In this document: in pieces, positions 32,761 to 41,829 of the stretch
How positions within the stretch are numbered: the first letter of the stretch is position 1
Layout: each line of letters begins with the position of its first letter
Source: Halopelagius fulvigenes
Lineage (GTDB): Archaea > Halobacteriota > Halobacteria > Halobacteriales > Haloferacaceae
Direction of reading: 5' to 3'
Assembly (NCBI RefSeq): GCF_042662625.1
Contig: NZ_JBHSXH010000004.1
Span: 124,001-188,000, forward strand
Length of the DNA: 64,000 nt
Program-made: the position numbers and the translations under genes
Notes under the pieces: generated by a model
What the model was told of the DNA's origin: nothing
The model's database searches: none
Seen by the model: the letters and a program-made list of their open reading frames with translations, nothing else

Positions 32761-33696
32761 ATGAGTACCAACACAGCCCGAGAGATTCCGAAACAGGTGT
32801 CCGAATGGCTGACGGAGATCGGCATCATTGACGCGCGGACGAACCCGGCGTGGTACGCCATCGTAATTCCGAAGGTGGCGCTGTTCGCCATCATCATGAT
32901 CATCCCATTCCTCGGGGCGTTCTACGTGAGTCTTCATGACTGGGCACCGTTGGCACAGACGCACCCGTTCGTGGGACTCCAGAACTACGTGCAGTTACTC
33001 AACGATGCCGTGTTCTGGAAGTCGCTACAGAACACCGTCTTCTACGCCGTGATGCTATTGCTGTTCGACGTCCCCATCGCCCTCGGCCTCGCGTTGCTCC
33101 TCAACATGAAGCTCCGCGGGACGCGCTTCTATTCGGCGGCGATATTCTTGCCTGTCGTCACGTCGTGGGTGGTCGTCTCGCTCATCTGGACGTGGATTTA
33201 CAGCCCGACGAACGGCATCCTCAACATTACGCTCGCGTCGTTGGGCCTTCCGACGTACGACTGGCTCGGCAACCGTGCGCTGGCGATGCCCGCGATAACG
33301 GCGATGAGTATCTGGAAGCACATCGGGTTTAACATGGTCATCTTCCTCGCCGGTCTAGGTGGCATCCCCGACCACTATTACGAGGCCGCCATCGTGGACG
33401 GCGCGAACCGGTGGCAGCGTTTCCGATATATCACTTTGCCGCTCCTCAAGCCGACGGCGTTCTTCGTCATCGTCGTCACGATGATATTCTCGTTCCGCGT
33501 CTACACGCAGGTGTACGTCATGACGAACGGCGGTCCAGTCCACTCGACGTACACCCTGATGTTCTACTTCTGGGAGCAAGGCTTCGGGCAGTACAACTAC
33601 GGCTACGCCAGCGCGATGGCCGTCGTCCTGTTGGTTATCGTATTCACGCTGAGCATCATCCAGCAGCGAACGTGGGGGTCCGACGTTGAGTACTGA
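32761..33696 (+). CDS. Sugar ABC transporter permease 1 (UgpA/MalF type)
   Basis: 311 residues with six membrane segments. The EAA loop is seen as YYEAAIVDGANRWQRFRYIT followed by LPLL. N-terminal SLHDWAPLAQTHPFVGLQNYVQLL is typical of sugar permeases of this class. It pairs with 33686-34567, whose start lies within its last codons. Confidence 0.93.
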   Translation: MSTNTAREIPKQVSEWLTEIGIIDARTNPAWYAIVIPKVALFAIIMIIPFLGAFYVSLHDWAPLAQTHPFVGLQNYVQLLNDAVFWKSLQNTVFYAVMLLLFDVPIALGLALLLNMKLRGTRFYSAAIFLPVVTSWVVVSLIWTWIYSPTNGILNITLASLGLPTYDWLGNRALAMPAITAMSIWKHIGFNMVIFLAGLGGIPDHYYEAAIVDGANRWQRFRYITLPLLKPTAFFVIVVTMIFSFRVYTQVYVMTNGGPVHSTYTLMFYFWEQGFGQYNYGYASAMAVVLLVIVFTLSIIQQRTWGSDVEY

Positions 33697-34567
33697 CCTC
33701 GACCTCGCGAGCGAGGGCGACCTGACGACGGACCACGCGGCCGGTCCCGGCCAGTACGTCGTCAAGGCCGTCGCCCACGGCATCCTCATCGTCGCCAGCG
33801 CACTTGCGATCGTCCCGTTCGCGTACGCGCTGATGACGTCACTGAAACCGGAGGAAAACATCTTCCGGAACATGGCGCAGATCATTCCGGCAGAGCCGAC
33901 GCTGATGAACTACGTTAACATCTGGATGCAGAATCCGCTCGATCGCTGGATATTCAACAGCCTGCTGCTCGCGGCGGGCGTGGTATTCTTCACGCTCCTG
34001 TTGGACAGCCTCGCAGGCTACGCGCTGGCGAAGGGCGACTTCAGGGGACAGCGGTTGGTCTATCTGCTCGTAGTCGGGACGCTCATCGTCCCACCGCAGG
34101 CAATCGTCGTCCCCCTCTACATCGAGATGTCGAAGTTCGACCTCGTCAACACGTACTGGGCGGTGATGCTGCTCTACATCGCCAATCCGTTCGGCGTGTT
34201 CATGATGCGGCAGTTCTTCCTCTCCGTCCCGGACTCGTATCTGGAGGCGGCACGGATGGACGGTTGTAGCACCCTGCAGATTTACACCCGCATCATGCTC
34301 CCGATGGCGAAGCCGGCGCTATCGTCGCTCGCTGTGTTCACGTTTACGTTTATCTGGGGTGCGTTCCTGTGGCCGCTCATCGTCCTCTCGGACTCGTCGA
34401 TGTACCCACTACAGGTCGGTCTCGCCGGGCTCACCGGCCAGTACGGCTCGAAGTGGGGACAGTTGATGGCGGCGGCCATCATCGCCGCACTGCCGGTGGT
34501 AACTGCCTACCTGCTCGCGCAGAAGACGTTCATGGAGGGTATCGCCCTCACGGGGTCGAAAGGATGA
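33686..34567 (+). CDS. Sugar ABC transporter permease 2 (UgpE/MalG type)
   Basis: 293 residues from a TTG at 33686, overlapping the upstream permease by 11 bases; no ATG or GTG is better placed. Six membrane segments and the EAA loop YLEAARMDGCSTLQIYTRIM then LPMAKP. It completes the importer. TTG use and the overlap suggest expression depends on translation of the first permease. Confidence 0.9.
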   Translation: MSTDLDLASEGDLTTDHAAGPGQYVVKAVAHGILIVASALAIVPFAYALMTSLKPEENIFRNMAQIIPAEPTLMNYVNIWMQNPLDRWIFNSLLLAAGVVFFTLLLDSLAGYALAKGDFRGQRLVYLLVVGTLIVPPQAIVVPLYIEMSKFDLVNTYWAVMLLYIANPFGVFMMRQFFLSVPDSYLEAARMDGCSTLQIYTRIMLPMAKPALSSLAVFTFTFIWGAFLWPLIVLSDSSMYPLQVGLAGLTGQYGSKWGQLMAAAIIAALPVVTAYLLAQKTFMEGIALTGSKG

Positions 34568-34785
34568 TTCCGGCGCTTCTTCCACTAAAAATCGGTACAG
34601 CGAGCATGAACGAGCCGGTACTGGCGGGCGTCCTCGTGTTTGGAATCGTCACGCTCGCCCTCGGCTACCTCTCGTTCGTCCGTCGGGAGTTCGGCGCGGG
34701 CATCGTCCTGAAGGCGGGCACGGTGCTCTTACTCCTCCTGACGCTCCTCTCGTACTTCTGGCCGAGTCGGCCGTGGCCGCACTGA
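34564..34785 (+). CDS. Small two-helix membrane protein of the sugar ABC operon
   Basis: 73 residues. The ATG overlaps the stop of permease 2 by 4 bases (ATGA). Two hydrophobic helices (about 19-38 and 48-65) are separated by SFVRREFGAG. No family is recognised. Being coupled to the importer it may be an accessory subunit, but this is only inferred. Confidence 0.65.
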   Translation: MIPALLPLKIGTASMNEPVLAGVLVFGIVTLALGYLSFVRREFGAGIVLKAGTVLLLLLTLLSYFWPSRPWPH

Positions 34786-34792
34786 CACCCGG

Positions 34793-34801
34793 TCTTTTTA
34801 C
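34793..34801 (+). promoter_or_regulatory. Possible TATA box of the repeat membrane protein gene
   Basis: TCTTTTTAC is centred about 29 bases before the ATG at 34826. Confidence 0.35.
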
Positions 34802-34825
34802 ATCCCTCCCTCGTACTCAACGCTC

Positions 34826-35881
34826 ATGAGCATTGGTTGGTGGTATGGCACGGCGACGACGGCGCTCCTCTGGGCGCTGTACCTCTTCCTCGGTCGGACC
34901 GCAGACCTGACTGCGCTCCTCTCGACGCCCGACGTCGGTCTCGGACTCCGCGGCCTCCTGTTCGCCCTCTGGTTCCTGCTTCCCATCTTCCTCGCCCTCG
35001 ACTGGCGGTCGATACGCGACGACGCGGCGTGGGACCCTGGGATAGGGCCGTGGCTCCTCGTCTCCGTCGTCTGGTTGGCAAATATCGCCGCGGCCACCGC
35101 CTACTGTATCCGCCGCGAAAGCGCACTCCGCAACACGGTCCCTTCGGCCCGATGGGCGTACGGCATCGTCGTCGGTATCGTCTTCTGGGTCGCTCTCGTC
35201 GGCGTCAATCTCCTCTCTACCGTCGTTTCGACAGGCGTCATCAGTACTGTGTTCTCGGGACCGGTTATCCTGCTAGCCCTTTCCGGATTACCGACGTGTC
35301 TGTACCTCGACGCCGAACACGTCCGCGGTCACACGCATTGGAATCCGTCGGTGCGGTTCTGGCTGGCCGGTGCATCCGTCCCCCTCGTCAACGTCCTCGT
35401 CGGGGCTGCGTACCTTCTCCGGCGACGGGCCGAGTTCGCCGAGACCAGCGACCCCGACTCCGTCGCGTTGCTTGGCGTTGACGAGGAGCCGATTCCGCCG
35501 GTTCCGTCGCCGTGGTTCGATCGCGTTGCGGCCGCCCTCGGCCTGTACTTCTTTGCGTTCGTCATCCTCGGGGGCACACCCGGGCTGCTCTCGGTCGGTC
35601 TCGGAGGGCTGGCGGCGGTGCTGTGGGTACCGTTTGGTCTCGCCGTGACGCCGATGATACGTTACGATCTCAAAGCGCTGACTGCGGCGGGCGCGGCGTG
35701 GGGGTGGACCCGGTACCTCTACCTCTCGTCGTTTCTCCTGCCCCCCGTTGCGTTCCTCTACCTCCTCCGCCGGACAACGGTCGTGCACGATGTCCTGCGT
35801 CGGACTGGTCCCACGCAGGCCCGCGCCGAACCGGAGTTCCCCAACCCGGACCGTCTCGACCCGAACGGATCTAATGACTGA
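34826..35881 (+). CDS. Membrane protein with three internal repeats, function unknown
   Basis: 351 residues, about eight to nine hydrophobic segments. Three copies of a unit are visible. Each has a hydrophobic stretch, then an LD/YD-containing polar stretch with an aromatic (W) motif, then a helix ending in AAYxIRR or AAYLLRR/LYLLRR: about residues 55-105, 161-205 and 281-325. The C-terminus is hydrophilic. The repeats suggest a pseudo-threefold membrane fold. It lies 40 bases after the sugar ABC operon with its own possible promoter. No known family was recognised. Confidence 0.7.
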   Translation: MSIGWWYGTATTALLWALYLFLGRTADLTALLSTPDVGLGLRGLLFALWFLLPIFLALDWRSIRDDAAWDPGIGPWLLVSVVWLANIAAATAYCIRRESALRNTVPSARWAYGIVVGIVFWVALVGVNLLSTVVSTGVISTVFSGPVILLALSGLPTCLYLDAEHVRGHTHWNPSVRFWLAGASVPLVNVLVGAAYLLRRRAEFAETSDPDSVALLGVDEEPIPPVPSPWFDRVAAALGLYFFAFVILGGTPGLLSVGLGGLAAVLWVPFGLAVTPMIRYDLKALTAAGAAWGWTRYLYLSSFLLPPVAFLYLLRRTTVVHDVLRRTGPTQARAEPEFPNPDRLDPNGSND

Positions 35882-36002
35882 CACGGACTGTTGCGACTGT
35901 TAACCGATGTTCACCGTACAGGGAGTGAACACCGGAAAGAGACGTCGACAGCCCGTTTGACTCCGCGATCGCTTCGGGGAACATTCATGTCGGTTCGTCG
36001 CA

Positions 36003-37445
36003 ATGGCTTCGCACATGAAAATCGCAGTCGGAGCGATGAGCCACGAGACGAACACCTTTGCGGCGGGGAGGACCGGCGTTGACGCGTTCACGACGGCGGC
36101 CGGCGATGACCTGCTCGAATCGGACGTCGGTCGATCGCTCGACGGCATCGTCGAGACGCTCAGCGCCTCGGGGGCCGACATCGTGCCGACGTTCGGCGCG
36201 AGCGCGCTTCCTGCTCCCACGGTCGAGCGCGAGGCGTTCGAGTGGATGAAACGACAGTTCCGCGACGCTCTGGGGGACGAGTCGGTCGACGGGGTGTGTC
36301 TCGACCTCCACGGGTCGATGTATGTCGAGGATGAACCCGACCCGGAGGGAACGTTACTAGCGACGGTTCGAGAAGCGGTCGGTCCCGACGTTCCCGTCAC
36401 GGCGGCGCTGGACATGCACGCGACGATAACTGAACCGATGGTCACCCACCTCGACGGCGTCGCCGGCTACCGGACTGCGCCGCACACCGACGTGGCGGAG
36501 ACGGGGTCGCGGGCGGCCGAACTGTTGCTGGCGGCCGTCCGTAGTGAGGCGTCGCCTGTTCTCCGCTGGGAGTCGATTCCCGTTCTCGTCGCCGGCGAGC
36601 AGTCTGAGTCAGCAGCCGAACCGATGCGCTCGTTGGTGCAGAAACTCCGTGATGCCGATGAGAAGACAGGAATCTACGACGCCAACTTCTTCCTCGGATT
36701 CCCGTGGGCTGACTCACCGCACGCCGGATGCCACGCGGTGGTCACCGGCGACGCGTCGGATGCGGAGACCGTCACGCAGACGGCGAGCAACCTCGCGGCG
36801 GCGTTCTGGCGGCGGCGACACGACTTCGGGTTCAACACAGAAGCGTACGAGCCGTCGGTCGCGCTGGACGAGGCTGCGGGCGAGCGAGCGTCCCCAGTCG
36901 TCGTCGCCGACACCGGCGACATCCCCGGCGCGGGGGCGAACGAGAACACGACGAACCTCCTCGCGGCGATGCTAAATCGAACCGACCTTGGGACGCCGGT
37001 GTTCGCCGTCATCGTCGACCGTGCCTGTTACGCGATGTGCCGTGACGCCGGTGTCGACGCTGACGTGTCGCTCTCGCTGGGCCGGTCGTACCCGGACGGG
37101 ACTCCGCTGGAGGTATCAAGTACCGTCGCCGCCGTTGATGACGTGGCGGACGCGAAGTTGGCCCGCGTGTCGCTCGACGGTGGCGTCGACGTGGTGGTCA
37201 CCGACCGCCGGACGAACGTCCACCGGGACCCCGACTTCCTCCGACGCCTCGGTGTCGACCCCATGGAGCGAGACGTAATCGTGTTGAAGAGCGGCTACCT
37301 CAGTCCGGCGTGGAAGGACATCGCCGAGCGACCCCTGTTCGCGTTGACGCCGGGGGAGACCGACCAGCGTCTCGTCGAATTGTCGTACGAACGAGTGCCG
37401 CGCCCCATCTTCCCGCTGGACGATGACGCGTCGTGGCCGGCTTGA
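36003..37445 (+). CDS. M81 family metallopeptidase (MlrC-type)
   Basis: 480 residues; ATG at 36003, or 36015 (MKIAVGAMSHETN), which would be equally good. The family pattern is plain: SHETNTFAAG, LDLHGSMYVEDEPDPEG, DMHATITEP and GYRTAPHTD, with D and H residues for zinc; the C-terminal domain has ANENTTNLLAAML and DRACYAMCRDAGV. MlrC of sphingomonads acts in microcystin breakdown, but most members lie beside transporters in catabolic loci and their substrate is unknown. It follows the importer genes on the same strand. Confidence 0.9.
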   Translation: MASHMKIAVGAMSHETNTFAAGRTGVDAFTTAAGDDLLESDVGRSLDGIVETLSASGADIVPTFGASALPAPTVEREAFEWMKRQFRDALGDESVDGVCLDLHGSMYVEDEPDPEGTLLATVREAVGPDVPVTAALDMHATITEPMVTHLDGVAGYRTAPHTDVAETGSRAAELLLAAVRSEASPVLRWESIPVLVAGEQSESAAEPMRSLVQKLRDADEKTGIYDANFFLGFPWADSPHAGCHAVVTGDASDAETVTQTASNLAAAFWRRRHDFGFNTEAYEPSVALDEAAGERASPVVVADTGDIPGAGANENTTNLLAAMLNRTDLGTPVFAVIVDRACYAMCRDAGVDADVSLSLGRSYPDGTPLEVSSTVAAVDDVADAKLARVSLDGGVDVVVTDRRTNVHRDPDFLRRLGVDPMERDVIVLKSGYLSPAWKDIAERPLFALTPGETDQRLVELSYERVPRPIFPLDDDASWPA

Positions 37446-37448
37446 CGG

Positions 37449-37622
37449 ATGTCGGACCTGCAGTTCGCTCGCCTTGACGTCGCGGTGACGTCCGTTCTTA
37501 GCGACGAAACGAAGGGTGTATGTCGGGCGGTCAGGAGGACTCAGGAATCGGACGGGTACGTTGAACGGCGGTTCGCGCAGTTAGAGCGAATCTGGGGTCG
37601 AGCGCGGTGGGTCCACGTGTAG
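37449..37622 (+). CDS. Short open frame after the MlrC gene
   Basis: 57 codons from an ATG at 37449, two bases after the MlrC stop codon. The predicted protein is Arg-rich in its second half (RRTQESDGYVERRFAQLERI). No family is recognised. GC-rich third positions are compatible with coding, but this may be untranslated 3' sequence. Confidence 0.25.
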   Translation: MSDLQFARLDVAVTSVLSDETKGVCRAVRRTQESDGYVERRFAQLERIWGRARWVHV

Positions 37623-37680
37623 TCCGCGTGGCTGTAGAACGGCGATCCGAGTCGGCCAGGTCGTCGTCTCGGGTCGGACC

Positions 37681-38835
37681 TCACCCGTCGGTGGGGACGA
37701 GTCCGTCGGCCCCGAGCGATCCATCCACGACCCCGCTGACTGCGGCGACGGCCACGCCGACGGCGGCGGCGGCGGCGTACATCGACTCGACGCCTACGAG
37801 ATCTATGAGGCGGCCGGCCGCGAGTTCGCCGACGCCGGTGCCCGCGGCGAAGCCGAGGCCAGTAAGGAACGTCTGCGCGGTGGCTCCGATGGACTCTGGG
37901 GCGAGTTCGTGTGCGAGGTTCACCGCAGCGAGCATGAACGCAGCGTAGCCGAATCCAAGGAGCAACTGCGTCGCTACGACGGCGAACGGTGCCGGCACGG
38001 TGGCATAGAATCCGAAGGTGAGGGCGTGGAACGCCGCTCCAGTGAACAGAAGTCGTCGGTAGGTCGTCTCGAACCGGGCGGCGAAGAGGAAGACCACCGC
38101 CTCCCCCGCCGTCTTCGCCGCTACGGAGAGCCCAGTAATTGCGTCGCTGCCGCCGATTGCCCGGACGTAGACGGAGAGGTACGCGCTTCCCGCCGGAAAG
38201 ATGGTCCCCATGAGAAACGCGGCGACGAGGAGAACAGTGAATGTGCGGTTCGCAACGAGAGAGGCAGCGCGGAGGCCGACGCTTTCGGCCGGCGGGCGAC
38301 TGTCCACGGGAATCCTGAGCAGAAGCGCCGCAAGGACCGCCATCCCGACGGCGAAGCCGTAGAAGACGATGACCGATCCCGTGTGCGTGCTGACCAGTCC
38401 GGTGCCTAGGGCGGCGATGCCGAACGCGATGCTCCCGTAGGCTCGGACGCTCCCGTACGGCAACCCCGTAGAGAGGAGCATCGAGTTGGCGACCGGTCGG
38501 ATCGGTGCGCGAAAGCTGGCGAACGCGACGGTGATGAGAGCGAGGAGAGGAAACGCCGCACCAATGTACGGGTAGAGTAGTCCGAGCGTACCCGAGACAC
38601 CGACGCTCACGAGGAGAATGCGTTTCTGCGCACCAAACCGGTCACTCATTAGTCCCCATCCTGGCAGAGCGACGATACCGGCCGTCTTTAGCAGAAAGCC
38701 GATAGTTCCCATCTGGGTACCTGAGAGGCCGATAGTCTCGAAGTAAGCGTTTCGAAACACGACGAACCCGCTCCACGCCGCGAAGTAGACGAAGTAAAAC
38801 GCTCTAAAGTAGCGGCGCTTGTCCATCGATAACAT
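37681..38835 (-). CDS. MFS transporter
   Basis: 384 residues with about 12 hydrophobic segments. The loop GLMSDRFGAQKRI is the MFS motif A between helices 2 and 3. Start at the ATG at 38835 (a second ATG at 38826 gives MDKRRYF). It resembles sugar/aromatic transporters of the LacY/phenylpropionate-permease type with no clear substrate. Convergent with the MlrC gene; it may export or import intermediates of the catabolic locus. Confidence 0.88.
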   Translation of the reverse strand: MLSMDKRRYFRAFYFVYFAAWSGFVVFRNAYFETIGLSGTQMGTIGFLLKTAGIVALPGWGLMSDRFGAQKRILLVSVGVSGTLGLLYPYIGAAFPLLALITVAFASFRAPIRPVANSMLLSTGLPYGSVRAYGSIAFGIAALGTGLVSTHTGSVIVFYGFAVGMAVLAALLLRIPVDSRPPAESVGLRAASLVANRTFTVLLVAAFLMGTIFPAGSAYLSVYVRAIGGSDAITGLSVAAKTAGEAVVFLFAARFETTYRRLLFTGAAFHALTFGFYATVPAPFAVVATQLLLGFGYAAFMLAAVNLAHELAPESIGATAQTFLTGLGFAAGTGVGELAAGRLIDLVGVESMYAAAAAVGVAVAAVSGVVDGSLGADGLVPTDG

Positions 38836-38908
38836 TACTCTTGCCGATTCCCTTTAATCGCTCCGTATCCGGCAGACATCGAAAGGGGATGCAACCGGGA
38901 CCACCGGC

Positions 38909-39076
38909 TCAGGGATTCTCGTAGGATGTCATCGCACAGAAGTACGACGGTTGCAGGTTCACGCCGTCGCCGAACGATGCGCCCGTCTCAGCGACGCTCG
39001 AACTGCCGGTCAATGTACCGATCCCGATAGCTGTACCTACTGCTGACGATTTTAGGAGCTTGCGTCGTGTTATCAT
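38909..39076 (-). pseudogene. Tat signal peptide fragment of a lost secreted protein
   Basis: 55 codons from an ATG at 39076 to a TGA at 38909. ITRRKLLKSSAVGTAIG is a clear Tat signal, followed by a short mature start FGDGVNLQPSYFCAM. The frame then ends. A Tat signal on so short a mature part suggests the truncated 5' end of a secreted enzyme gene. A genuine 55-residue exported peptide cannot be excluded. Confidence 0.5.
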
Positions 39077-39416
39077 CGTTCTGTCGCAATCGTATCATTA
39101 TTTCCGATCTTAATAGTATTGTTTATTTGTATACTAGGTTACATTATTGGTCGTAGTTATCGTCTGCGCTCAAATGGTGGTGACATTCGGACCGGGAAGA
39201 TAAACGTGCAAGATACGTACACTCGGTTTACCAACGTTTTCAGGCGGAAAGATGTCTAATCAGTAGGTCTGCGTCTTGATCGTGGGAGTTATCGCGCGTT
39301 GATGCGCCTTTTTTCGTAGCGAGACAGCGATTGATGTCGGCAAGCGACTTCATCCCCAGGACGTTGTAGGCCGCGTCAAGCCCCTCACAATCGTCCCGAA
39401 CTCGGGAAGGGGTCGT
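39077..39416. other. Intergenic region with short unassigned frame
   Basis: The left part (39080-39240) is AT-rich and non-coding. A minus-strand frame runs from 39422 to 39240 (60 codons, coding-like but with no known motif); it may be another scrap of a lost gene. Confidence 0.35.
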
Positions 39417-39776
39417 GTGCATCTACCGTTCGTCGTTGTCACGACGAGCGTTACCGTCTTCACTACGATGAGCCCTTCACGGCTGAGCAAGGCGCTGTTG
39501 AACGTTGGCGTCCCCCGTCGGTTCACGTTCTCGCTAGCGTACGGCTCTCGTTTGCTGCCGGTGCTTCCAGAGGAGTACTGGGACAGTGTCCACGCGATCC
39601 GACTACGGAGCCACGGACCCGACCGTGAGAGGATACTGCGGTGGCGCCACCTCCTCTGGATCGGCGTACGAGCGTTCTATCCGCTCGTTTTCGATGTCGC
39701 AAAATTTTGCACAGGAACAACCGATGTACAGACAGATGATGACGAACCTCTACCAGCGTCTCGATACATGGCTTAG
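39417..39776 (+). pseudogene. Truncated ECF transporter T component (EcfT/CbiQ)
   Basis: The frame encodes TTMSPSRLSKALLNVGVPRR, FTFSLAYGSRLLPVLPEEY and HAIRLRSHG. These match the conserved region of EcfT proteins: the helix end, then L-x-x-ALxxxGVPRR, then R-x-LPxL-x-E and A-x-RxR-G. The N-terminal transmembrane half is missing and no good start codon is present. No ECF ATPase or S component is nearby. A non-functional remnant is most likely. Confidence 0.65.
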
Positions 39777-39936
39777 AAGCTCATCTCGAGTGAAATACGC
39801 TGTTAGTATGGGTATTGTCGCGTTTGTGATTTACCTCGGTGTTAGTGCCTTTTCTGGGGAGGAATTTTCCTTCATTCAGGCAGTTGCTCCGAGCCTCACA
39901 CTCGGGGTATTCTATTATTTCACCGGCCTTCGGTAA
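39724..39936 (+). CDS. Small two-helix membrane protein
   Basis: 70 residues from the ATG at 39724 (an ATG at 39694 is possible). N-terminal polar helix MYRQMMTNLYQRLDTWLRSSS, then helices at about 27-45 and 53-68 joined by SGEEFSF. No family is named. It overlaps the end of the EcfT remnant in another frame. Confidence 0.5.
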   Translation: MYRQMMTNLYQRLDTWLRSSSRVKYAVSMGIVAFVIYLGVSAFSGEEFSFIQAVAPSLTLGVFYYFTGLR

Positions 39937-40386
39937 GCGGGACACGACCTTTACTGAACGCCGGGACTGCTTTCCTGACCGCTCTGCTAAATTGACGCTC
40001 AGACCGAGAATCGCAGCGGTCTCGCTTCCTCGATTCGTCGGAATCCACGCATCGGAGGTTCACTATACTGGCTGTAGTCTCAACTTCCAAACCTGATGGA
40101 GTCTGTATAGCGGTATAGAATTTATCACGGTAGAATGACACGCTGAAGTCTCGATACTGTGGGAATGGGGAGGCTGTAGAGAGGGGACTCTAGATATGGG
40201 ATTTCCACTTATGTGAAGGTGCAGACACGTAGGTAGATTCAACGGCGTGCGTTCGCTACCGCCACCGTTCTCGTCCGGTACGGTTATCAGATGCGGGGCG
40301 GCGAGCGGCTACTAACCGTAAAATGAAGTACCAAACACCGGGACCGGCCGCGACGGAACCGTACTGGTTCGAGTCGGTGAGAGCCG
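39937..40386. other. Intergenic region
   Basis: About 450 bases between the small membrane protein and the SLC13-type permease stop. No gene or strong structure is recognised. Confidence 0.5.
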
Positions 40387-41823
40387 CTACAGGAATGGGG
40401 CGACCGTCGGCCAGTAGACGAGCCAGGAGACGGCGACGACCAGCGCCGCGTACCCCAGCGTCACGAGACCAAACGAGACGACGTCGACGTTAGAGAGCGG
40501 TCCACGATCGAGCGACACGAGGACGGACGTCGTGTTGAATGGGAAGATCGTCGTCGAACCGACGATGATGAGGGTGGACAGGCCGAGATAGAGCCGGTTG
40601 ATCCCCAGCCGACTGCCGAACTGCAGGAGAACCGGGAGAGAGACCACGATGGCGGCCGAGGCCGTCGAGAAGAATATCCTGACGAAGGCGGCCAGCGCCA
40701 AGAGCACGGCGACGCTCTGCCAGACGGAGAACGTCGCAAGCGGGAGCAGTCCCGTCGTCGTCTCGACGAGGAACGCGAGCGCACCGGTCGACCGCATCGC
40801 GTCGAGGATGGAGAACATCGCGCCGACGACGAACAGGATTCCCCAACTCACGCTCGCGACGTCCTCGCTCGTGAGGACGCCGATTCGTGGCAGCGACAGT
40901 ACCGCGACGGCGAGTACTGCGGGGACGATGGTCGGAACGTCAACGAACGAGCCGACGATCCAGAGGACGACTGCGCCGAGGAGGACGAGTCCGACGAATC
41001 GCTGTTCGGTCGTGAGTGTCGGCGCCACGTCGACATCTGCGGTCTCGCCGGGACCGCCGCCCGCGGACACCGCCGCTCTCGTCGGCGACCCGTCGGCGTA
41101 GAGGTACTCCGCGGTCAGCGTCGTCAACCCGTAGAGGAGGAGGACGGGCGGAACCATGAGCACCCCCCACTCGACCCAGGTGACCGACCGGCCCGCGCGA
41201 CGGATGAGGTTCGACGTGACGATGGCCATCCCGCCGCCGGTCATGAGCGCCATCGAGGCGATGGGGTTCACGTGCCCGATGATGAGAAACGAGGAGCGTT
41301 CGAACACGCTCCCCCGACCGAGGCCGTACGCGTCGGCCATCTCTCGGATGACCGGGATGAACGTGATCGCCCGCGCGACCGCCGACGGCATGACGAACGC
41401 GAGTGCGAGGACGTTCAGCGCGACGAGGCGGACCGGGTTGGCCTCGCCCGGTTCGCGCGAGACGAGTCGCGACGCGAACCACGAGTCGAGGTCAACCTTC
41501 CTGATGGCCTCCCCGAGAAGGAAGACGAGTAGCAGGAAGAAGACGATCGTCGACGAGAACCCGGTCGTCGCCGCTCGATACGTCTCGACCGCACCGAGTG
41601 CGAAGAGGAGCGTGACGCCCAGCGTCGAGGAGACGACGTACGGGAGCACCGCTGTCAACCACAGGACGAGGACGAACCCGAACACACCGAACACGGTCTG
41701 CATCGCCGGCGTCATGCCGGCCGGCGGCGCGGTGACGACCGTCCAGAGAATCGAGGCGAGAGCGCCGCCGATACCGACGCCCTGGCGGATCGTGCGACGC
41801 AACGCGGGGGATACGGGTACCAT
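40387..41823 (-). CDS. SLC13/DASS-type permease
   Basis: 478 residues, about 11-12 hydrophobic segments arranged as two inverted halves. Family marks: AFVMPSAVARAITFIPVIREMADAYG in the first half, ASMALMTGGGMAIVTSNLI, and ASAAIVVSLPVLLQFG and STLIIVGSTTIFPFNT in the second half, fitting the SNT-like motifs of DASS and ArsB-type carriers. These move dicarboxylates, sulfate or other anions with sodium or protons. It lies 6 bases after the CorC-like fragment on the same strand. A second member is at 58078-59487. Confidence 0.85.
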   Translation of the reverse strand: MVPVSPALRRTIRQGVGIGGALASILWTVVTAPPAGMTPAMQTVFGVFGFVLVLWLTAVLPYVVSSTLGVTLLFALGAVETYRAATTGFSSTIVFFLLLVFLLGEAIRKVDLDSWFASRLVSREPGEANPVRLVALNVLALAFVMPSAVARAITFIPVIREMADAYGLGRGSVFERSSFLIIGHVNPIASMALMTGGGMAIVTSNLIRRAGRSVTWVEWGVLMVPPVLLLYGLTTLTAEYLYADGSPTRAAVSAGGGPGETADVDVAPTLTTEQRFVGLVLLGAVVLWIVGSFVDVPTIVPAVLAVAVLSLPRIGVLTSEDVASVSWGILFVVGAMFSILDAMRSTGALAFLVETTTGLLPLATFSVWQSVAVLLALAAFVRIFFSTASAAIVVSLPVLLQFGSRLGINRLYLGLSTLIIVGSTTIFPFNTTSVLVSLDRGPLSNVDVVSFGLVTLGYAALVVAVSWLVYWPTVAPFL

Positions 41824-41829
41824 CGGCGC

